From: Lutispora thermophila DSM 19022
GTDB taxonomy: Bacteria; Bacillota; Clostridia; Lutisporales; Lutisporaceae
DNA: 64,000 bases
Direction of reading: 5' to 3'
Assembly (NCBI RefSeq): GCF_900142105.1
Contig: NZ_FQZS01000008.1
Location: forward strand, 62,001 to 126,000
Positions 54,829 through 64,000 of the stretch are shown here, piece after piece. The position numbers were made by a program, and so were the translations under genes. How positions within the stretch are numbered: position 1 is the first letter of the stretch; every line of letters begins with the position of its first letter. Below the pieces are notes generated by a model, which did not search any database, was not told where the DNA came from, and saw only the letters and a program-made list of their open reading frames with translations.

Positions 54829-54845
54829 TGGCATACTCTTTGCAA
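54829..54845 (+). promoter_or_regulatory. Sigma-54 promoter of tnaA
   Basis: CTGGCATACTCTTTGCAA with GG at 54830-54831 and GC at 54842-54843, ten bases between. The ATG of tnaA is at 54883, giving a leader of about 28 bases. Confidence 0.8.
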
Positions 54846-54882
54846 TAAACATAAATAAGTATAATTAAAAGGAGGTAAAAAA

Positions 54883-56256
54883 ATGAGAAAACCGGAACCT
54901 TTCAAAATTAAGATGGTAGAACCTATAAAACTTATTTCGAGAGAAGAAAGAATCAAGGCTTTAGAGAGGGCAGGATACAACCCCTTTTCATTAAGATCCG
55001 ACGATATATTCATAGATTTATTGACTGACAGTGGTACAGGTGCCATGAGCGACAGGCAGTGGGCTGGAATAATGATGGGAGACGAATCCTATGCAGGTAG
55101 CAGAAGCTTCTTCAGATTAGAAGCAGCAGCTCAGGATATATTCGGCTACAAATATATCATACCTGCCCATCAAGGAAGAGGTGCTGAGCAGATATTCTTC
55201 CCGCAGTTGATTAAGAAGGGCCAGGATGTATTGGGTAACATGCACTTTGATACTACCATGGCTCATATCGAACTGGCTGGAGGACGTGCAGTTAATCTTA
55301 TACACGAAAGAGCATTCGATACAACAACACCCTATCCTTTCAAGGGAGACTTTGACCTGGAAAAATTAGAAGACTATATCAAAAACAGAGGAGCAGAGAA
55401 TATTGCATTCCTGATCATAACAGTTACATGCAACAGTGCCGGAGGCCAACCTGTATCCATGGCCAATATTAAGGCAGTAAGTGAAATATGCAAAAAATAC
55501 GGCATAAGAGTATTCATAGATGCTGCTAGATATGCTGAAAACGCTTATTTCATAAAGACAAGAGAAAAGGGATATGAAAACAAGTCCATAAAAGAAATAG
55601 TTCGCGAAATGTTCTCTTACGCAGAGGGCTTCACTATGAGCGCAAAGAAGGATGCTATAGTAAATATAGGCGGACTTGTTGGTATCAAAGATGACGAAGA
55701 ACTTTATTTAAACACCAGATCTACAGTAGTTCCCTATGAAGGATTCCCGACTTATGGCGGGTTGTCAGGAAGGGATTTGGAGGCTATGGCAATAGGATTA
55801 TATGAAGGTATAGATGAAGCCTATCTGGAATACAGAATAAGCCAGGTAGAATATCTCGGAAAGAGGCTTATGGATGGTGGAGTGCCAATTCAGACACCTC
55901 CAGGAGGTCATGCTGTATTCGTAGATGCCAAGAAATTCTTGCCGCATATTCCATATTATCAGTTCCCGGCTCAGGCTTTGGCAAATGCTTTATATATAGA
56001 AAGCGGAATAAGAGCTGTAGAAATAGGTTCCTTCCTGCTGGGAAGAGATCCTGAGACAGGAGAGCAGAGAGAGGCAGATATGGAGCTCATGAGGCTTACA
56101 ATACCAAGAAGAGTATACACCAACAGCCATATGGACTATATAGCTGATTCTCTCATAGCATTGTTGGATAGAGCATCGGAAATAAAAGGCGTTGAAATAG
56201 AATATGAGCCAAGGGTATTGAGACACTTTACAGCAAGACTAAGACCGGTAAAATAG
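54883..56256 (+). CDS. tnaA: Tryptophanase (tryptophan indole-lyase)
   Basis: 457 residues, PLP-dependent beta-eliminating lyase splitting tryptophan to indole, pyruvate and ammonia. PLP lysine: SAKKDAIVN. The protein resembles both tryptophanase and tyrosine phenol-lyase. The substrate-side positions favour tryptophanase: Asp in MHFDTTMAH (Thr in tyrosine phenol-lyase), [16 protein letters not shown] without the Arg381 of tyrosine phenol-lyase, and His448 in VLRHFTARL (Phe in tyrosine phenol-lyase). RBS GGAGG. Expression appears sigma-54 dependent; no TnaC-like peptide is evident. Some activity on other amino acids cannot be excluded. Confidence 0.85.
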   Translation: MRKPEPFKIKMVEPIKLISREERIKALERAGYNPFSLRSDDIFIDLLTDSGTGAMSDRQWAGIMMGDESYAGSRSFFRLEAAAQDIFGYKYIIPAHQGRGAEQIFFPQLIKKGQDVLGNMHFDTTMAHIELAGGRAVNLIHERAFDTTTPYPFKGDFDLEKLEDYIKNRGAENIAFLIITVTCNSAGGQPVSMANIKAVSEICKKYGIRVFIDAARYAENAYFIKTREKGYENKSIKEIVREMFSYAEGFTMSAKKDAIVNIGGLVGIKDDEELYLNTRSTVVPYEGFPTYGGLSGRDLEAMAIGLYEGIDEAYLEYRISQVEYLGKRLMDGGVPIQTPPGGHAVFVDAKKFLPHIPYYQFPAQALANALYIESGIRAVEIGSFLLGRDPETGEQREADMELMRLTIPRRVYTNSHMDYIADSLIALLDRASEIKGVEIEYEPRVLRHFTARLRPVK

Positions 56257-56276
56257 TAAGTCTTGTACATTAACGG

Positions 56277-56313
56277 AAAACAGGTTACTGGAATTATTCA
56301 GTAACCTGTTTTT
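56277..56313 (+). terminator. Terminator of tnaA
   Basis: AAAACAGGTTACTG, 8-base loop, CAGTAACCTGTTTTT. Confidence 0.9.
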
Positions 56314-56433
56314 ACTGTATTTTTACTATTCGTTAATCTATAAAAATAACTAATAGTAAAAAATAATTAAAATTAAAAACTATATGTAGAAATATACCTG
56401 TATAGATATATAATAGTAATTGGAGGTGGTTGG

Positions 56434-56862
56434 GTGGATGATATAGATATTAGAATATTGAGGATACTAGAGAAAGAAGGAAGAATAACTCACGAAGAGT
56501 TATCCAAGAGGCTTAACTTATCCAGACCTGCAATTCATCAAAGAGTTGTAAAGCTGGAGCAGGCAGGGGTCATAAAAGGGTATAGGACAGACATAGAATG
56601 GAGTAAAGCAGGACAGCCCCTTAGAGCTTTGGTGTTCATAAACGTAAAAACTTCTGATTTTAATGGCCTTATGGATGAAATAGTGAACATAAAGGTTAAG
56701 GGTCTGGATATTGAAGAATGTTTAAGGATTACCGGACAGTGGTGCGTCATGTTGAGAATAAGAGCAGAAGAGACATCCCAAATCACTTTACTGCATGATG
56801 AGGTTTTGAAAATTCAGGGCGTCATAGAGACCTTTACTATGTTGATTCTTTCGGAAAAATGA
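56434..56862 (+). CDS. Lrp/AsnC-family transcriptional regulator
   Basis: 142 residues starting at GTG 56434, with GGAGGTGG six bases before. The winged helix is DDIDIRILRILEKEGRITHE then ELSKRLNLSRPAIHQRVVKL; the C-terminal RAM domain (LRALVFINVKTSDFNGLMDE) binds an amino acid effector. It starts 27 bases before a P5C dehydrogenase gene, so it probably regulates that gene in response to an amino acid such as proline, ornithine or glutamate. Confidence 0.92.
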   Translation: MDDIDIRILRILEKEGRITHEELSKRLNLSRPAIHQRVVKLEQAGVIKGYRTDIEWSKAGQPLRALVFINVKTSDFNGLMDEIVNIKVKGLDIEECLRITGQWCVMLRIRAEETSQITLLHDEVLKIQGVIETFTMLILSEK

Positions 56863-56889
56863 AATTATAGAATCGGGAGGTATTAAAGT

Positions 56890-58518
56890 ATGATTAACTC
56901 AATATCGAAAATATGGGGATTTGAAAATGAAAAGGTTCTTGATTATATGCCAGGAAGCAAGGAAAGGATGGAGCTAAAAAGGGCTCTTCAATCTTTAAAG
57001 GAAGAAGTGCTGGAAATACCTTTGATAATCGGCGGCAAAGAAGTAAGAACCGGAAACATGGGTCAATGCATAATACCTCATAATAACAAAAAGGTAATCG
57101 CAAGATATCATATGGCTGGAGAAGCTGAAGTAAAAATGGCTATCCAATCGGCTTTGGAAGCAAAAAGAGAGTGGGAAAAGCTTCACTGGGAGCACAGGGT
57201 GGCAATATTCATGAAGGCGGCAGAATTAGCTTCCACTTCCTGGCGGGCAAGGATTAATGCTGCCACAATGCTTTGTCAGGGCAAGACCTTTATTCAGGCT
57301 GAGATAGATTCGGCTTGTGAAATGATAGACTTTTTAAGATATAATGCCCGATGCATTTATGAAATATATAGCGAACAGCCTATGTCTGCAAAAGGCACTT
57401 GGAACAGGATGGAATACAGACCTCTTGAAGGATTTGTATTTGCCGTATCTCCCTTTAATTTTACTGCCATAGGCTGCAACCTGGCTACCGCACCGGCCAT
57501 ATGTGGTAATGTGGTACTATGGAAGCCTTCTTCCGACGCAGTATATTCATCTTACATGGTATTTAAGCTTCTTCAGGAAGCAGGCCTTCCTGATGGAGTA
57601 ATTAACTTTATCCCCGGCAGTGGAGGAATTATTGGAAATATGGTGTTGTCACATGAGAGCTTGGCAGGAGTTCATTATACCGGTTCTACAGAGGTTTTCA
57701 GGACTATGTGGAAGAATGTTGCCAATAATCTGGATAAGTACAGGACATTCCCTAGACTGGTTGGCGAGACAGGAGGCAAAGATTACATATTTGCTCATAA
57801 TTCTGCCAATATTGATGCATTGGTTGCATCCATGATCAGAGGAGCTTTTGAGTACCAGGGACAAAAATGCTCAGCTGCTTCCAGAGCCTATATACCAAGG
57901 AGCATCTGGCCGGAAGTTAAGGAAAAACTTGTGAGAGATATAAAGACAATAAAAGTGGGCGATGTAGAAGATTTCGGCAACTTCATGGGAGCAGTAATAA
58001 ATCAAAAAGCCTTTAATACCATAAAAGGATACATAGATTATGCAAAAGAATCCAATGAAGCAGAAATCATTATTGGTGGCAATTGTGATGATTCAGTAGG
58101 TTATTTTGTGGAACCTACGGTTATAGCCACCACAAATCCATACTTCAAAACCATGGTGGAGGAAATATTCGGTCCTGTTATTACGGTTTATGTATATGAA
58201 GACGAAGATTTTGAAGATATAATAAAGATATGTGATAAAACTTCTCCATATGGTTTAACGGGTGCAATATTTGCAAGAGACAGATATGCAATTGCAAAAC
58301 TTGAGGAGGAATTAACCCACAATGCTGGTAACTTCTATATAAACGACAAGCCTACGGGTGCTGTGGTGGGACAACAGCCCTTTGGAGGAGCCAGAGCATC
58401 AGGAACCAACGATAAGGCAGGCAGCAAGTATAATCTGCTTCGTTGGATGAGTCCGAGAACTATTAAGGAAAATCTCAATTGCGTAACTGATTATAGATAT
58501 CCGAGCAATATGGAATAA
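56890..58518 (+). CDS. rocA: 1-Pyrroline-5-carboxylate dehydrogenase (aldehyde dehydrogenase fold)
   Basis: 542 residues, the length of the stand-alone P5C dehydrogenase group (ALDH4A1-like) rather than a PutA fusion. Catalytic cysteine in YQGQKCSAASRAY, general base Glu in LVGETGGKDYI, and the substrate entry stretch EGFVFAVSPFNFTAIG. QQPFGGARASGTNDKAG is a further P5CDH signature. It oxidises glutamate semialdehyde to glutamate with NAD. No proline dehydrogenase or ornithine aminotransferase gene is adjacent. The preceding Lrp gene is likely co-transcribed. Confidence 0.88.
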   Translation: MINSISKIWGFENEKVLDYMPGSKERMELKRALQSLKEEVLEIPLIIGGKEVRTGNMGQCIIPHNNKKVIARYHMAGEAEVKMAIQSALEAKREWEKLHWEHRVAIFMKAAELASTSWRARINAATMLCQGKTFIQAEIDSACEMIDFLRYNARCIYEIYSEQPMSAKGTWNRMEYRPLEGFVFAVSPFNFTAIGCNLATAPAICGNVVLWKPSSDAVYSSYMVFKLLQEAGLPDGVINFIPGSGGIIGNMVLSHESLAGVHYTGSTEVFRTMWKNVANNLDKYRTFPRLVGETGGKDYIFAHNSANIDALVASMIRGAFEYQGQKCSAASRAYIPRSIWPEVKEKLVRDIKTIKVGDVEDFGNFMGAVINQKAFNTIKGYIDYAKESNEAEIIIGGNCDDSVGYFVEPTVIATTNPYFKTMVEEIFGPVITVYVYEDEDFEDIIKICDKTSPYGLTGAIFARDRYAIAKLEEELTHNAGNFYINDKPTGAVVGQQPFGGARASGTNDKAGSKYNLLRWMSPRTIKENLNCVTDYRYPSNME

Positions 58519-58525
58519 TGCATAT

Positions 58526-58580
58526 AAAAGGGAGTCGGGAAAAACTGCCTTAAACGGGTAGCTGCACTCCCTTTTCTTTT
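58526..58580 (+). terminator. Terminator of the P5C dehydrogenase gene
   Basis: AAAAGGGAGT pairs with ACTCCCTTTT; a T-rich tail follows. The loop is about 30 bases. Confidence 0.75.
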
Positions 58581-58690
58581 CATAACAACTGCTTCAACGG
58601 TTCTTTCTTTTGAATTTATGTTATGCAGGGAACAATCATAGAGACTATGAAGTCTAAGATAAAAGAAAGGTTTTGAAGGGGTGGTTGAAC

Positions 58691-61036
58691 GTGCATGATA
58701 AAGAGAATCCCATGAAGAATATTATGATTCTCATAGTTATAGTCTCTATGGTCCTATGCTCCATAGTTTTTGCTAAAGAAGAGACATATAGAGAACTCCC
58801 ACATATTAAAATTTATAATGATGAAACATTGGAAGTGCCTTTTGATGAACCACTTGCAGCCAATACAATAAACGTAAGCAATATATGTGTAAAAAATTCA
58901 AAAGGGGCAAAGGTACCCATAGACAGAAGCATAGGCTCCGATGGAAAGATTATAATTATCAAACCTGTCACACAATATGTTAAAGGCGAGACTTATACTC
59001 TATATATAAGCAAAAATGTGAAATACAGAAACGGTAATTCTATTGGGGAGAATTTGAAAATGAACTTTACCGTCATGGATCAAGAACCTGTAAATCTTCC
59101 CACGGTAGACACAGCGGAAAATCTTGAAAAACTTTTGAAAGAGGCAGTACTGGATCAAGAGCCGGATTATGCCGGGTCCATTGAAGAGGAGATGACAAGA
59201 GGTTCATTTGATATTCCTGTTGTAAAGACGAAGAAATCTGCTGAAGCAACTACAGCACCAAATGCGGGAGTTAATAACATTTCTAATGAAGTCACATCCG
59301 GTCAAGGGGATTATTCTACTACAAATGTGCAGGTTCAGGGGGTTGATGAGGCAGATGTGGTTAAGACAGATGGTGAGTATCTATATCAAATGAATAATAA
59401 TATGATAGTTATTTCAAAAATATATCCTTCCAATGAAATGAAAATAGTAAAAGTAATAGATATGGAAGAAGAAAATCTTTATCCATCGGAACTTTATGTA
59501 GATGAAGAGAGGATGGTGGTAATAGGCCATTCTTACAGCAATCTTCTCATATCTGATACTATCCCTGGAGGAAAAAGAATATCTAAATTACCATCCTATT
59601 ATTCCTCCCGTACCGTAAAGCTCATAGAATATGATATTAAGGATAAAAGGGACATAAAAAAGTCCAGGGAAATAGAAGTGGAAGGGAGCTATATCTCCTC
59701 CAGAAAAATAGAAGATAAGCTTTATCTTGTATCCAGCAGAAGTTGCAACTATTATCACATAATGAGATCCGGACAGGAGAACCTCACTCCTTCTTATAGG
59801 GATACTGCGCTAGGTGAAAAATTCATAAACATATCCTATGAAAAAATTGCCTACTTTCCCGATTGCATATCTGCCAATTACCTAATAGTTGCCGGAGTGG
59901 ATTTGGGAAAACCCAAGGAAGGTGTAAATGTATCCACTTATCTGGGGGGAGGTCATAATATTTATGCATCTGGAGAAAATCTATATGTAGCACTGATAAG
60001 AACAGAAAAGAAGAGCAACAATCCTGTAATATATGATTCTGCAAATCCTCAAAATCAGGATGATTATAGGGACAAAGAATCAATTATATACAAGTTTGCA
60101 ATGAATGAAGGAAAACTTATATGTATAGGTAAGGGTGTAGTACCTGGGGAAATATTGAACCAATTTTCTATGGACGAATATAATGGTTATTTTCGTATAG
60201 CTACCACCAAGGGAGAGATATGGAGAAATGACGAACATACATCCAAAAACAATCTTTATATATTAGATAAGGCTATGAATATTACAGGCACCATAGAAGA
60301 CATAGCTCCCGGTGAAAAAATTTATTCAGTGAGGTTCATGGGTGACAAGGCATATATGGTGACCTTTAAAACTGTAGATCCGTTGTTTGTAATAGATCTG
60401 AAGAATCCTAAATCTCCAAAGATATTAGGAGCATTAAAGATACCTGGTTACAGTGATTACCTCCATCCCTACGATGAAAACCACATAATAGGATTCGGCA
60501 AAGATACTGTGGAAGTGGTGCACAAAGATATTCATGGCAATGAAATAGGAACCACTGCATATTATCTGGGCATGAAAATAGCCATGTTCGATGTAAGCGA
60601 TATGGCTAATCCCAAAGAGCTTTTTGTAGAAAAGATCGGGGACAGAGGTACAACATCTGAACTGCTGAATAACCATAAAGCATTATTATTCTCAAAGGAA
60701 AGGAATTTAATGGCTTTTCCTGTTACTGTAGCAGAGGTAAAAGAAGATGAAGAGAACAATGCAAACATGGTACCCAGATATGGTCAGTTTACATTTCAGG
60801 GAGCGTATGTTTATAATATAGACTTAAAGGAAGGATTCAAGCTTAAAGGCAAAATTACTCATATAACCGATGATGAATATATGAAAGCAGGAGATTATTG
60901 GTATGACAGCAGCAAAAATGTAGAGAGAATTCTCTACATCAATGATGATTTATATACAATATCCAAAGGAATGATAAAGGCAAATGACATTAACAGCCTG
61001 AAATTAAAGGGCCAACTTGAGATACCCCAGAGATAA
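58691..61036 (+). CDS. Secreted beta-propeller protein with Ig-like N-terminal domain
   Basis: About 781 residues from GTG 58691 (AAGGGGTGG precedes; a TTG at 58673 is also in frame). Signal peptide KNIMILIVIVSMVLCSIVFA. Residues 30-120 form an Ig-like Big_5/SbsA domain (VKGETYTLYISKNVKYRNG). The rest starts with VQVQGVDEADVVKTDGEYLY, the hallmark of the secreted beta-propeller family, and repeats blades with LFVIDLKNPKSPKILGALKI and MFDVSDMANPKELFVEKIG. It is extracellular or surface-attached; function unknown. Single gene. Confidence 0.85.
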   Translation: MHDKENPMKNIMILIVIVSMVLCSIVFAKEETYRELPHIKIYNDETLEVPFDEPLAANTINVSNICVKNSKGAKVPIDRSIGSDGKIIIIKPVTQYVKGETYTLYISKNVKYRNGNSIGENLKMNFTVMDQEPVNLPTVDTAENLEKLLKEAVLDQEPDYAGSIEEEMTRGSFDIPVVKTKKSAEATTAPNAGVNNISNEVTSGQGDYSTTNVQVQGVDEADVVKTDGEYLYQMNNNMIVISKIYPSNEMKIVKVIDMEEENLYPSELYVDEERMVVIGHSYSNLLISDTIPGGKRISKLPSYYSSRTVKLIEYDIKDKRDIKKSREIEVEGSYISSRKIEDKLYLVSSRSCNYYHIMRSGQENLTPSYRDTALGEKFINISYEKIAYFPDCISANYLIVAGVDLGKPKEGVNVSTYLGGGHNIYASGENLYVALIRTEKKSNNPVIYDSANPQNQDDYRDKESIIYKFAMNEGKLICIGKGVVPGEILNQFSMDEYNGYFRIATTKGEIWRNDEHTSKNNLYILDKAMNITGTIEDIAPGEKIYSVRFMGDKAYMVTFKTVDPLFVIDLKNPKSPKILGALKIPGYSDYLHPYDENHIIGFGKDTVEVVHKDIHGNEIGTTAYYLGMKIAMFDVSDMANPKELFVEKIGDRGTTSELLNNHKALLFSKERNLMAFPVTVAEVKEDEENNANMVPRYGQFTFQGAYVYNIDLKEGFKLKGKITHITDDEYMKAGDYWYDSSKNVERILYINDDLYTISKGMIKANDINSLKLKGQLEIPQR

Positions 61037-61050
61037 TCTCCTTTGGCCTG

Positions 61051-62307
61051 CTACAGAAGACTCCTTATGATTTCCAAGAAAGCATCGTATGCCAAGCTTA
61101 AAACACTTTCATCAAAGTCAAATCTATTATGGTGATGGGGGGCAGCTAATTTGGTACCGAACATTAGGTATACAGATTTGCCCCTGTTTTTTTCCACTTC
61201 ATTCATCATATGAGTAATATCCTCGGAAGCTCCCAGTGATTTTCCTGTTGTAACTTTTATGTTCTTTTTCGTCAGAACTTGAATTAATTCATCAATAAAG
61301 TTTTTGTCGCAATTATTATAAGCTGGTGCTCCCCCTGACTCTACGATTTTGAACTTCACATCAAAGGATTTGGCACTGCCTTCTATGATATAATGCACCT
61401 TCTGAAGAAGAAGGCTGTTGACATCTTCGTTTTCTCCTCTTGTTTCTATTTCCATATATGCTTTATGGGGAACTATATTTCTTGCTGTTCCTGCTTTGAG
61501 CACTCCCACATTAAGTCTGCTCATTCCGCTTCCGAACTGGGTTAGAGTGTGGAGGTTCAAGGCACAACTGCAAGCTGCAAGCAATGCATTTTTGCCCGCT
61601 TCCGGATTGGCTCCTGCATGGGCTGGTTTTCCTTCAAAGTATATATCCAGCTTAGAAGTAGCTAGAAATCCAGTGGTGCCACACACAACTTCATTTTTTT
61701 CGGCTCCCAATCCTATATGTCCTGATATTAAATAATCCACATCTTTTAACATTCCTGATTCAACTATGCTTTTTGCGCCTCGTACACCTTCCTCTGCAGG
61801 CTGGAAAATCAAAATGAATTTTCCTGACAGATGGTGTTTTTCTTTCACTAGCTCTTCAGCAACAGCAAGTCCCAATGCTATATGGCCGTCATGACCGCAT
61901 GCATGCATAGCATTTGTGTTTCTTGATGCGAAGCCTTCCCTATTTGGCCTATGGTCTTCATCCTTGCTTTCTTCTATGGCGTTTGCATCAATATCGAACC
62001 TCATAGCTATTACAGGTCCTTCTTTATGGGTATCCAATATGGCAACTGCTCCTGTATAGCCATCCAATATTTCAGATATATCAAAATCTGCATCTTCTTT
62101 TATAGTTTCTCTGTGCTTTCTGATGATATCCATATCAGGAAGTCCCATTCGTTCTCCGTGGATTTCCTTGCCATACTTTACTTCATAGCCAAAGTATCTT
62201 AGATACTTGATTATTTTTATTGTAGTTTCGAATTCCAGCCATCCTGTTTCTGCGCATTTATGAAACTCTCTTCGCCAATCAATTAATTTCTGATATTTAT
62301 TATCCAT
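61051..62307 (-). CDS. M20-family amidohydrolase, AbgA-like
   Basis: 418 residues. Metal ligands: NAMHACGHDGHIAL, QPAEEGVRGA, GHIGLG and the C-terminal APHHHNRFDFDE. The lid domain has FEGKPAHAGANPEAGKNALL. The N-terminal extension with LIDWRREFHKCAETGWLEFE and the long insert (HGERMGLPDMDIIRKHRETI) resemble the AbgA subunit of p-aminobenzoyl-glutamate hydrolase. It may hydrolyse N-aroyl or N-acyl glutamate. It is distant from the AbgT unit and has no visible sigma-54 promoter. Confidence 0.88.
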   Translation of the reverse strand: MDNKYQKLIDWRREFHKCAETGWLEFETTIKIIKYLRYFGYEVKYGKEIHGERMGLPDMDIIRKHRETIKEDADFDISEILDGYTGAVAILDTHKEGPVIAMRFDIDANAIEESKDEDHRPNREGFASRNTNAMHACGHDGHIALGLAVAEELVKEKHHLSGKFILIFQPAEEGVRGAKSIVESGMLKDVDYLISGHIGLGAEKNEVVCGTTGFLATSKLDIYFEGKPAHAGANPEAGKNALLAACSCALNLHTLTQFGSGMSRLNVGVLKAGTARNIVPHKAYMEIETRGENEDVNSLLLQKVHYIIEGSAKSFDVKFKIVESGGAPAYNNCDKNFIDELIQVLTKKNIKVTTGKSLGASEDITHMMNEVEKNRGKSVYLMFGTKLAAPHHHNRFDFDESVLSLAYDAFLEIIRSLL

Positions 62308-62433
62308 CTATGACCTCCATATGGGTATTTAAACTTACTATAAAAGATATACTGTTATAACATAATTATAACATTGATGGTATAAGAATACTAACAGACT
62401 GAAATAAAAAAAGGAGAAATGATGAACATTTAA

Positions 62434-62793
62434 ATGAGTATAAAAGATAGGATGGATTATAAAGTAATACCTTCCTGTATATATACCAATTCTGAAATCG
62501 CTTCTGTAGGAATGACAGAAGAAGCAAAGTCCAATGGCAAATCCATTATATGCAATGGAACATGGGGTTTTGTTAAAATAATCGCAGATAGGAAATATGG
62601 TGAAATTCTGGGAGTCCATATTATTGGACCAAGAGCTACGGATATGACCGGAGAGGCGGCTTTAGCGATTAAATTATAAGCAACGGTAGACGAACTCATA
62701 TCTACAATATATGCCCATCCTACTGTATCAGAATCCATTAAGGAAGCAGCCTTAGCAGTGAAAAATGAAGCAATTCACAATGTGAATGCATAA
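62434..62793 (+). pseudogene. Remnant of dihydrolipoamide dehydrogenase (C-terminal dimer domain, nonsense codon)
   Basis: Only the last quarter of a lipoamide dehydrogenase remains: MDYKVIPSCIYTNSEIASVG, ILGVHIIGPRATDMTGEAAL. The FAD and NAD domains and the redox disulfide are missing. In addition the frame is broken by TAA at 62677-62679, where relatives have Glu in AIKLEATVDELI; the same frame then continues ATVDELISTIYAHPTVSESI to a TAA at 62791-62793. An AAGGAG precedes the remnant, so a short peptide could still be made. Confidence 0.85.
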
Positions 62794-62813
62794 CCAGGCT
62801 TTAGAGGTGTGAC

Positions 62814-63241
62814 ATGAATGTGAAGAAATGCTCCAAAGATGCAGATATAAAAAGAACCTTAGCAGGAAGGATACCTAAAGATATGGATTTGCTTATGGGC
62901 ATCAAGGAATTTTGCAAATCCTATGGAGTAAAACATGGGTATATAGTTGGTATAGAAGGGAGCTTGAAAAGCACAAGATTTGTATATACGATAAAGGACA
63001 AAAAATCAAATATGGGTATAACTTACAGCGAACCTGTTATGTTGAGTGGTTTTCTTGAAATACTGGCTGGGCAAGGGCTTGTAGGACTGGATGATAAAGA
63101 TGGGCTATCGGTGGACATTTTATTGATAGTGGTAATGATGTTTTAGTCACAGCAGAAATAATAATTCACGTAATAGATAAGGTTGAAAATCACAGAGTCT
63201 ATGATGAAGATGCAGGTTTCTTATTATTTAAAGCAAGATAG
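62814..63241 (+). pseudogene. Frameshifted PPC/DUF296 domain gene
   Basis: The first part (GRIPKDMDLLMGIKEFCKSY ... GFLEILAGQGLVGLDDKDG) matches the PPC/DUF296 fold. After about 63105 the match moves to another frame: GGHFIDSGNDVLVTAEIIIH and VYDEDAGFLLFKAR, ending at TAG 63239-63241. Some 40-50 bases that would encode the conserved His-rich strand appear to be lost at the junction. The nominal frame stops at 63146. The family is of uncertain function (DNA-binding in plants). Confidence 0.8.
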
Positions 63242-63328
63242 GATGTGCAGTATTATAACATAATTGAAAACAACTCCTCTTTGTAATATAATATTAGGGT
63301 AAAAATTACAAAGCAAGGGAGTCGTAAC

Positions 63329-63832
63329 ATGAGTTTATTAGAAACATGGAGAGAAACCGCCTATAAAGGCGACAATCCAAATGTGCAAAAGAAGTTCTGG
63401 AAAGAATACTTTGACATTGAGAAGGGCATATATGAAAAGCTTCTAACCAATCCAAATGAAGTGGTAAAAGGAACAGTAAAGGAATTGGCTGAAAAGTATG
63501 GCACAGATGTGCTTCACTTTACCGGGTTTCTGGACGGTATAAACTCAAGCCTCAAGGAACCCAACAAATTGGAGGAGCTGGAAGAAGATTCATATGTCCA
63601 ATTGGATATAAATGTAGAAGAGCTCTACTATAACATGTTGGCAGCCAAAGCAAAATGGCTCTATACATTGCCCCAGTGGGACAATATTCTCACCGAGGAA
63701 AAGAGAAAAGAAATAACTAAAAAGCAAAGGCTTTCAGGAACAGTTATAAAAGGAGATACAGTGGGCAGGAACGATCCATGTCCCTGTGGAAGCGGAAAGA
63801 AATATAAAAAGTGCTGCGGCGCAAACAAATAA
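63329..63832 (+). CDS. SEC-C zinc-motif protein
   Basis: 167 residues. An all-helical N-terminal part ([20 protein letters not shown] ... [20 protein letters not shown]) is followed by a C-terminal SEC-C motif, [19 protein letters not shown], which binds zinc as in the tail of SecA. Stand-alone proteins of this plan are frequent in clostridia; a link to ribosomes or SecA-like interaction is only a guess. RBS AGGGAG. Single gene with a terminator behind it. Confidence 0.88.
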   Translation: MSLLETWRETAYKGDNPNVQKKFWKEYFDIEKGIYEKLLTNPNEVVKGTVKELAEKYGTDVLHFTGFLDGINSSLKEPNKLEELEEDSYVQLDINVEELYYNMLAAKAKWLYTLPQWDNILTEEKRKEITKKQRLSGTVIKGDTVGRNDPCPCGSGKKYKKCCGANK

Positions 63833-63891
63833 GCCAGCCGAGACATGAGAAGACAATGGACATATGGAGTGGTAAAATCAATAATGAGTTG

Positions 63892-63925
63892 AAGAAAGGC
63901 TTCTGATTGAAGCCTTTCTTTTCTT
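63892..63925 (+). terminator. Terminator of the SEC-C protein gene
   Basis: AAGAAAGGCTTC, loop TGATT, GAAGCCTTTCTT and a T run. Confidence 0.9.
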
Positions 63926-64000
63926 TTACTTGTGTCCATCCATTACAGTTCATATAATTGTAATATAATAGTACAGAAGGGCATTGAAAGAGGAAAATCC

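Noticed and set aside
54883-56256. Tyrosine phenol-lyase
   Set aside because: Key phenol-lyase residues (Thr124, Arg381, Phe448 in C. freundii numbering) are replaced by the tryptophanase-type residues or absent.
1-64000. CRISPR arrays, tRNA or rRNA genes, intact insertion sequences, prophage
   Set aside because: I looked for regular spaced repeats, CCA-ending cloverleafs, conserved rRNA stretches and transposase or phage proteins and found none I can support.

Overview
The window looks like chromosomal DNA of a low-GC, strictly anaerobic, spore-forming Firmicute that ferments amino acids (Clostridia/Tissierellia type). Evidence: a CotF-like coat protein, a T-box in front of ileS, a selenocysteine-containing betaine reductase with a BCCT transporter, a tryptophanase, the YjjI/YjjW glycyl-radical pair, a double-cubane-cluster reductase locus, FeoAB and AddAB. 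Species assignment is inference. I saw no rRNA, tRNA, CRISPR array, intact insertion sequence or prophage.

Layout. 0-11 kb: end of a DMT permease, a hydrolase, an SH3-type lipoprotein cut by an in-frame TGA, a coat protein, promoter plus T-box plus ileS (type 2 IleRS with a GIHH signature), a ferredoxin-fused aldo/keto reductase, then feoB-feoA opposite a DtxR-type regulator. 11-16.5 kb: a TetR regulator opposite betaine reductase component B (alpha subunit, then the selenoprotein subunit read through a UGA), a BCCT betaine transporter and a DUF3842 protein. 16.5-26 kb: a kinase plus ECF S-component behind a structured leader, a TraX-like protein, addB-addA. 26-33 kb: yjjI-yjjW, a soluble zinc-binding chemoreceptor, a two-component system, a DUF2500 protein. 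33-41 kb: double-cubane reductase, DUF3343 protein and its ATPase; a glycosyltransferase; hisS behind what looks like a histidine leader-peptide attenuator; a chemoreceptor with a C-terminal PDC-like domain; a gamma carbonic anhydrase.

41.8-51.2 kb is the most system-like block. A sigma-54 activator lies between two transcription units, each preceded by a -24/-12 element with exact GG-N10-GC spacing. One unit runs leftwards (MalY-type C-S lyase, AbgT transporter, M24 peptidase, CoA-disulfide-reductase/rhodanese fusion); the other runs rightwards (M20 amidohydrolase). I read it as a pathway for importing and dismantling N-acylated or peptide-bound, probably sulfur-containing, amino acids. At 51.5-58.5 kb a second, PAS-containing sigma-54 activator precedes a chemoreceptor and a tryptophanase gene that also has a -24/-12 promoter and an upstream 17-bp palindrome; an Lrp-type regulator and a P5C dehydrogenase follow.

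The right end holds a secreted beta-propeller protein, an AbgA-like M20 hydrolase, two decayed genes (a dihydrolipoamide dehydrogenase tail with a nonsense codon and a frameshifted PPC/DUF296 gene) and a SEC-C zinc-motif protein. The best candidates for undescribed biology are the hisS attenuator, the sigma-54 peptide/thiol locus, the sigma-54 tryptophanase switch, and the ECF/kinase leader RNA.
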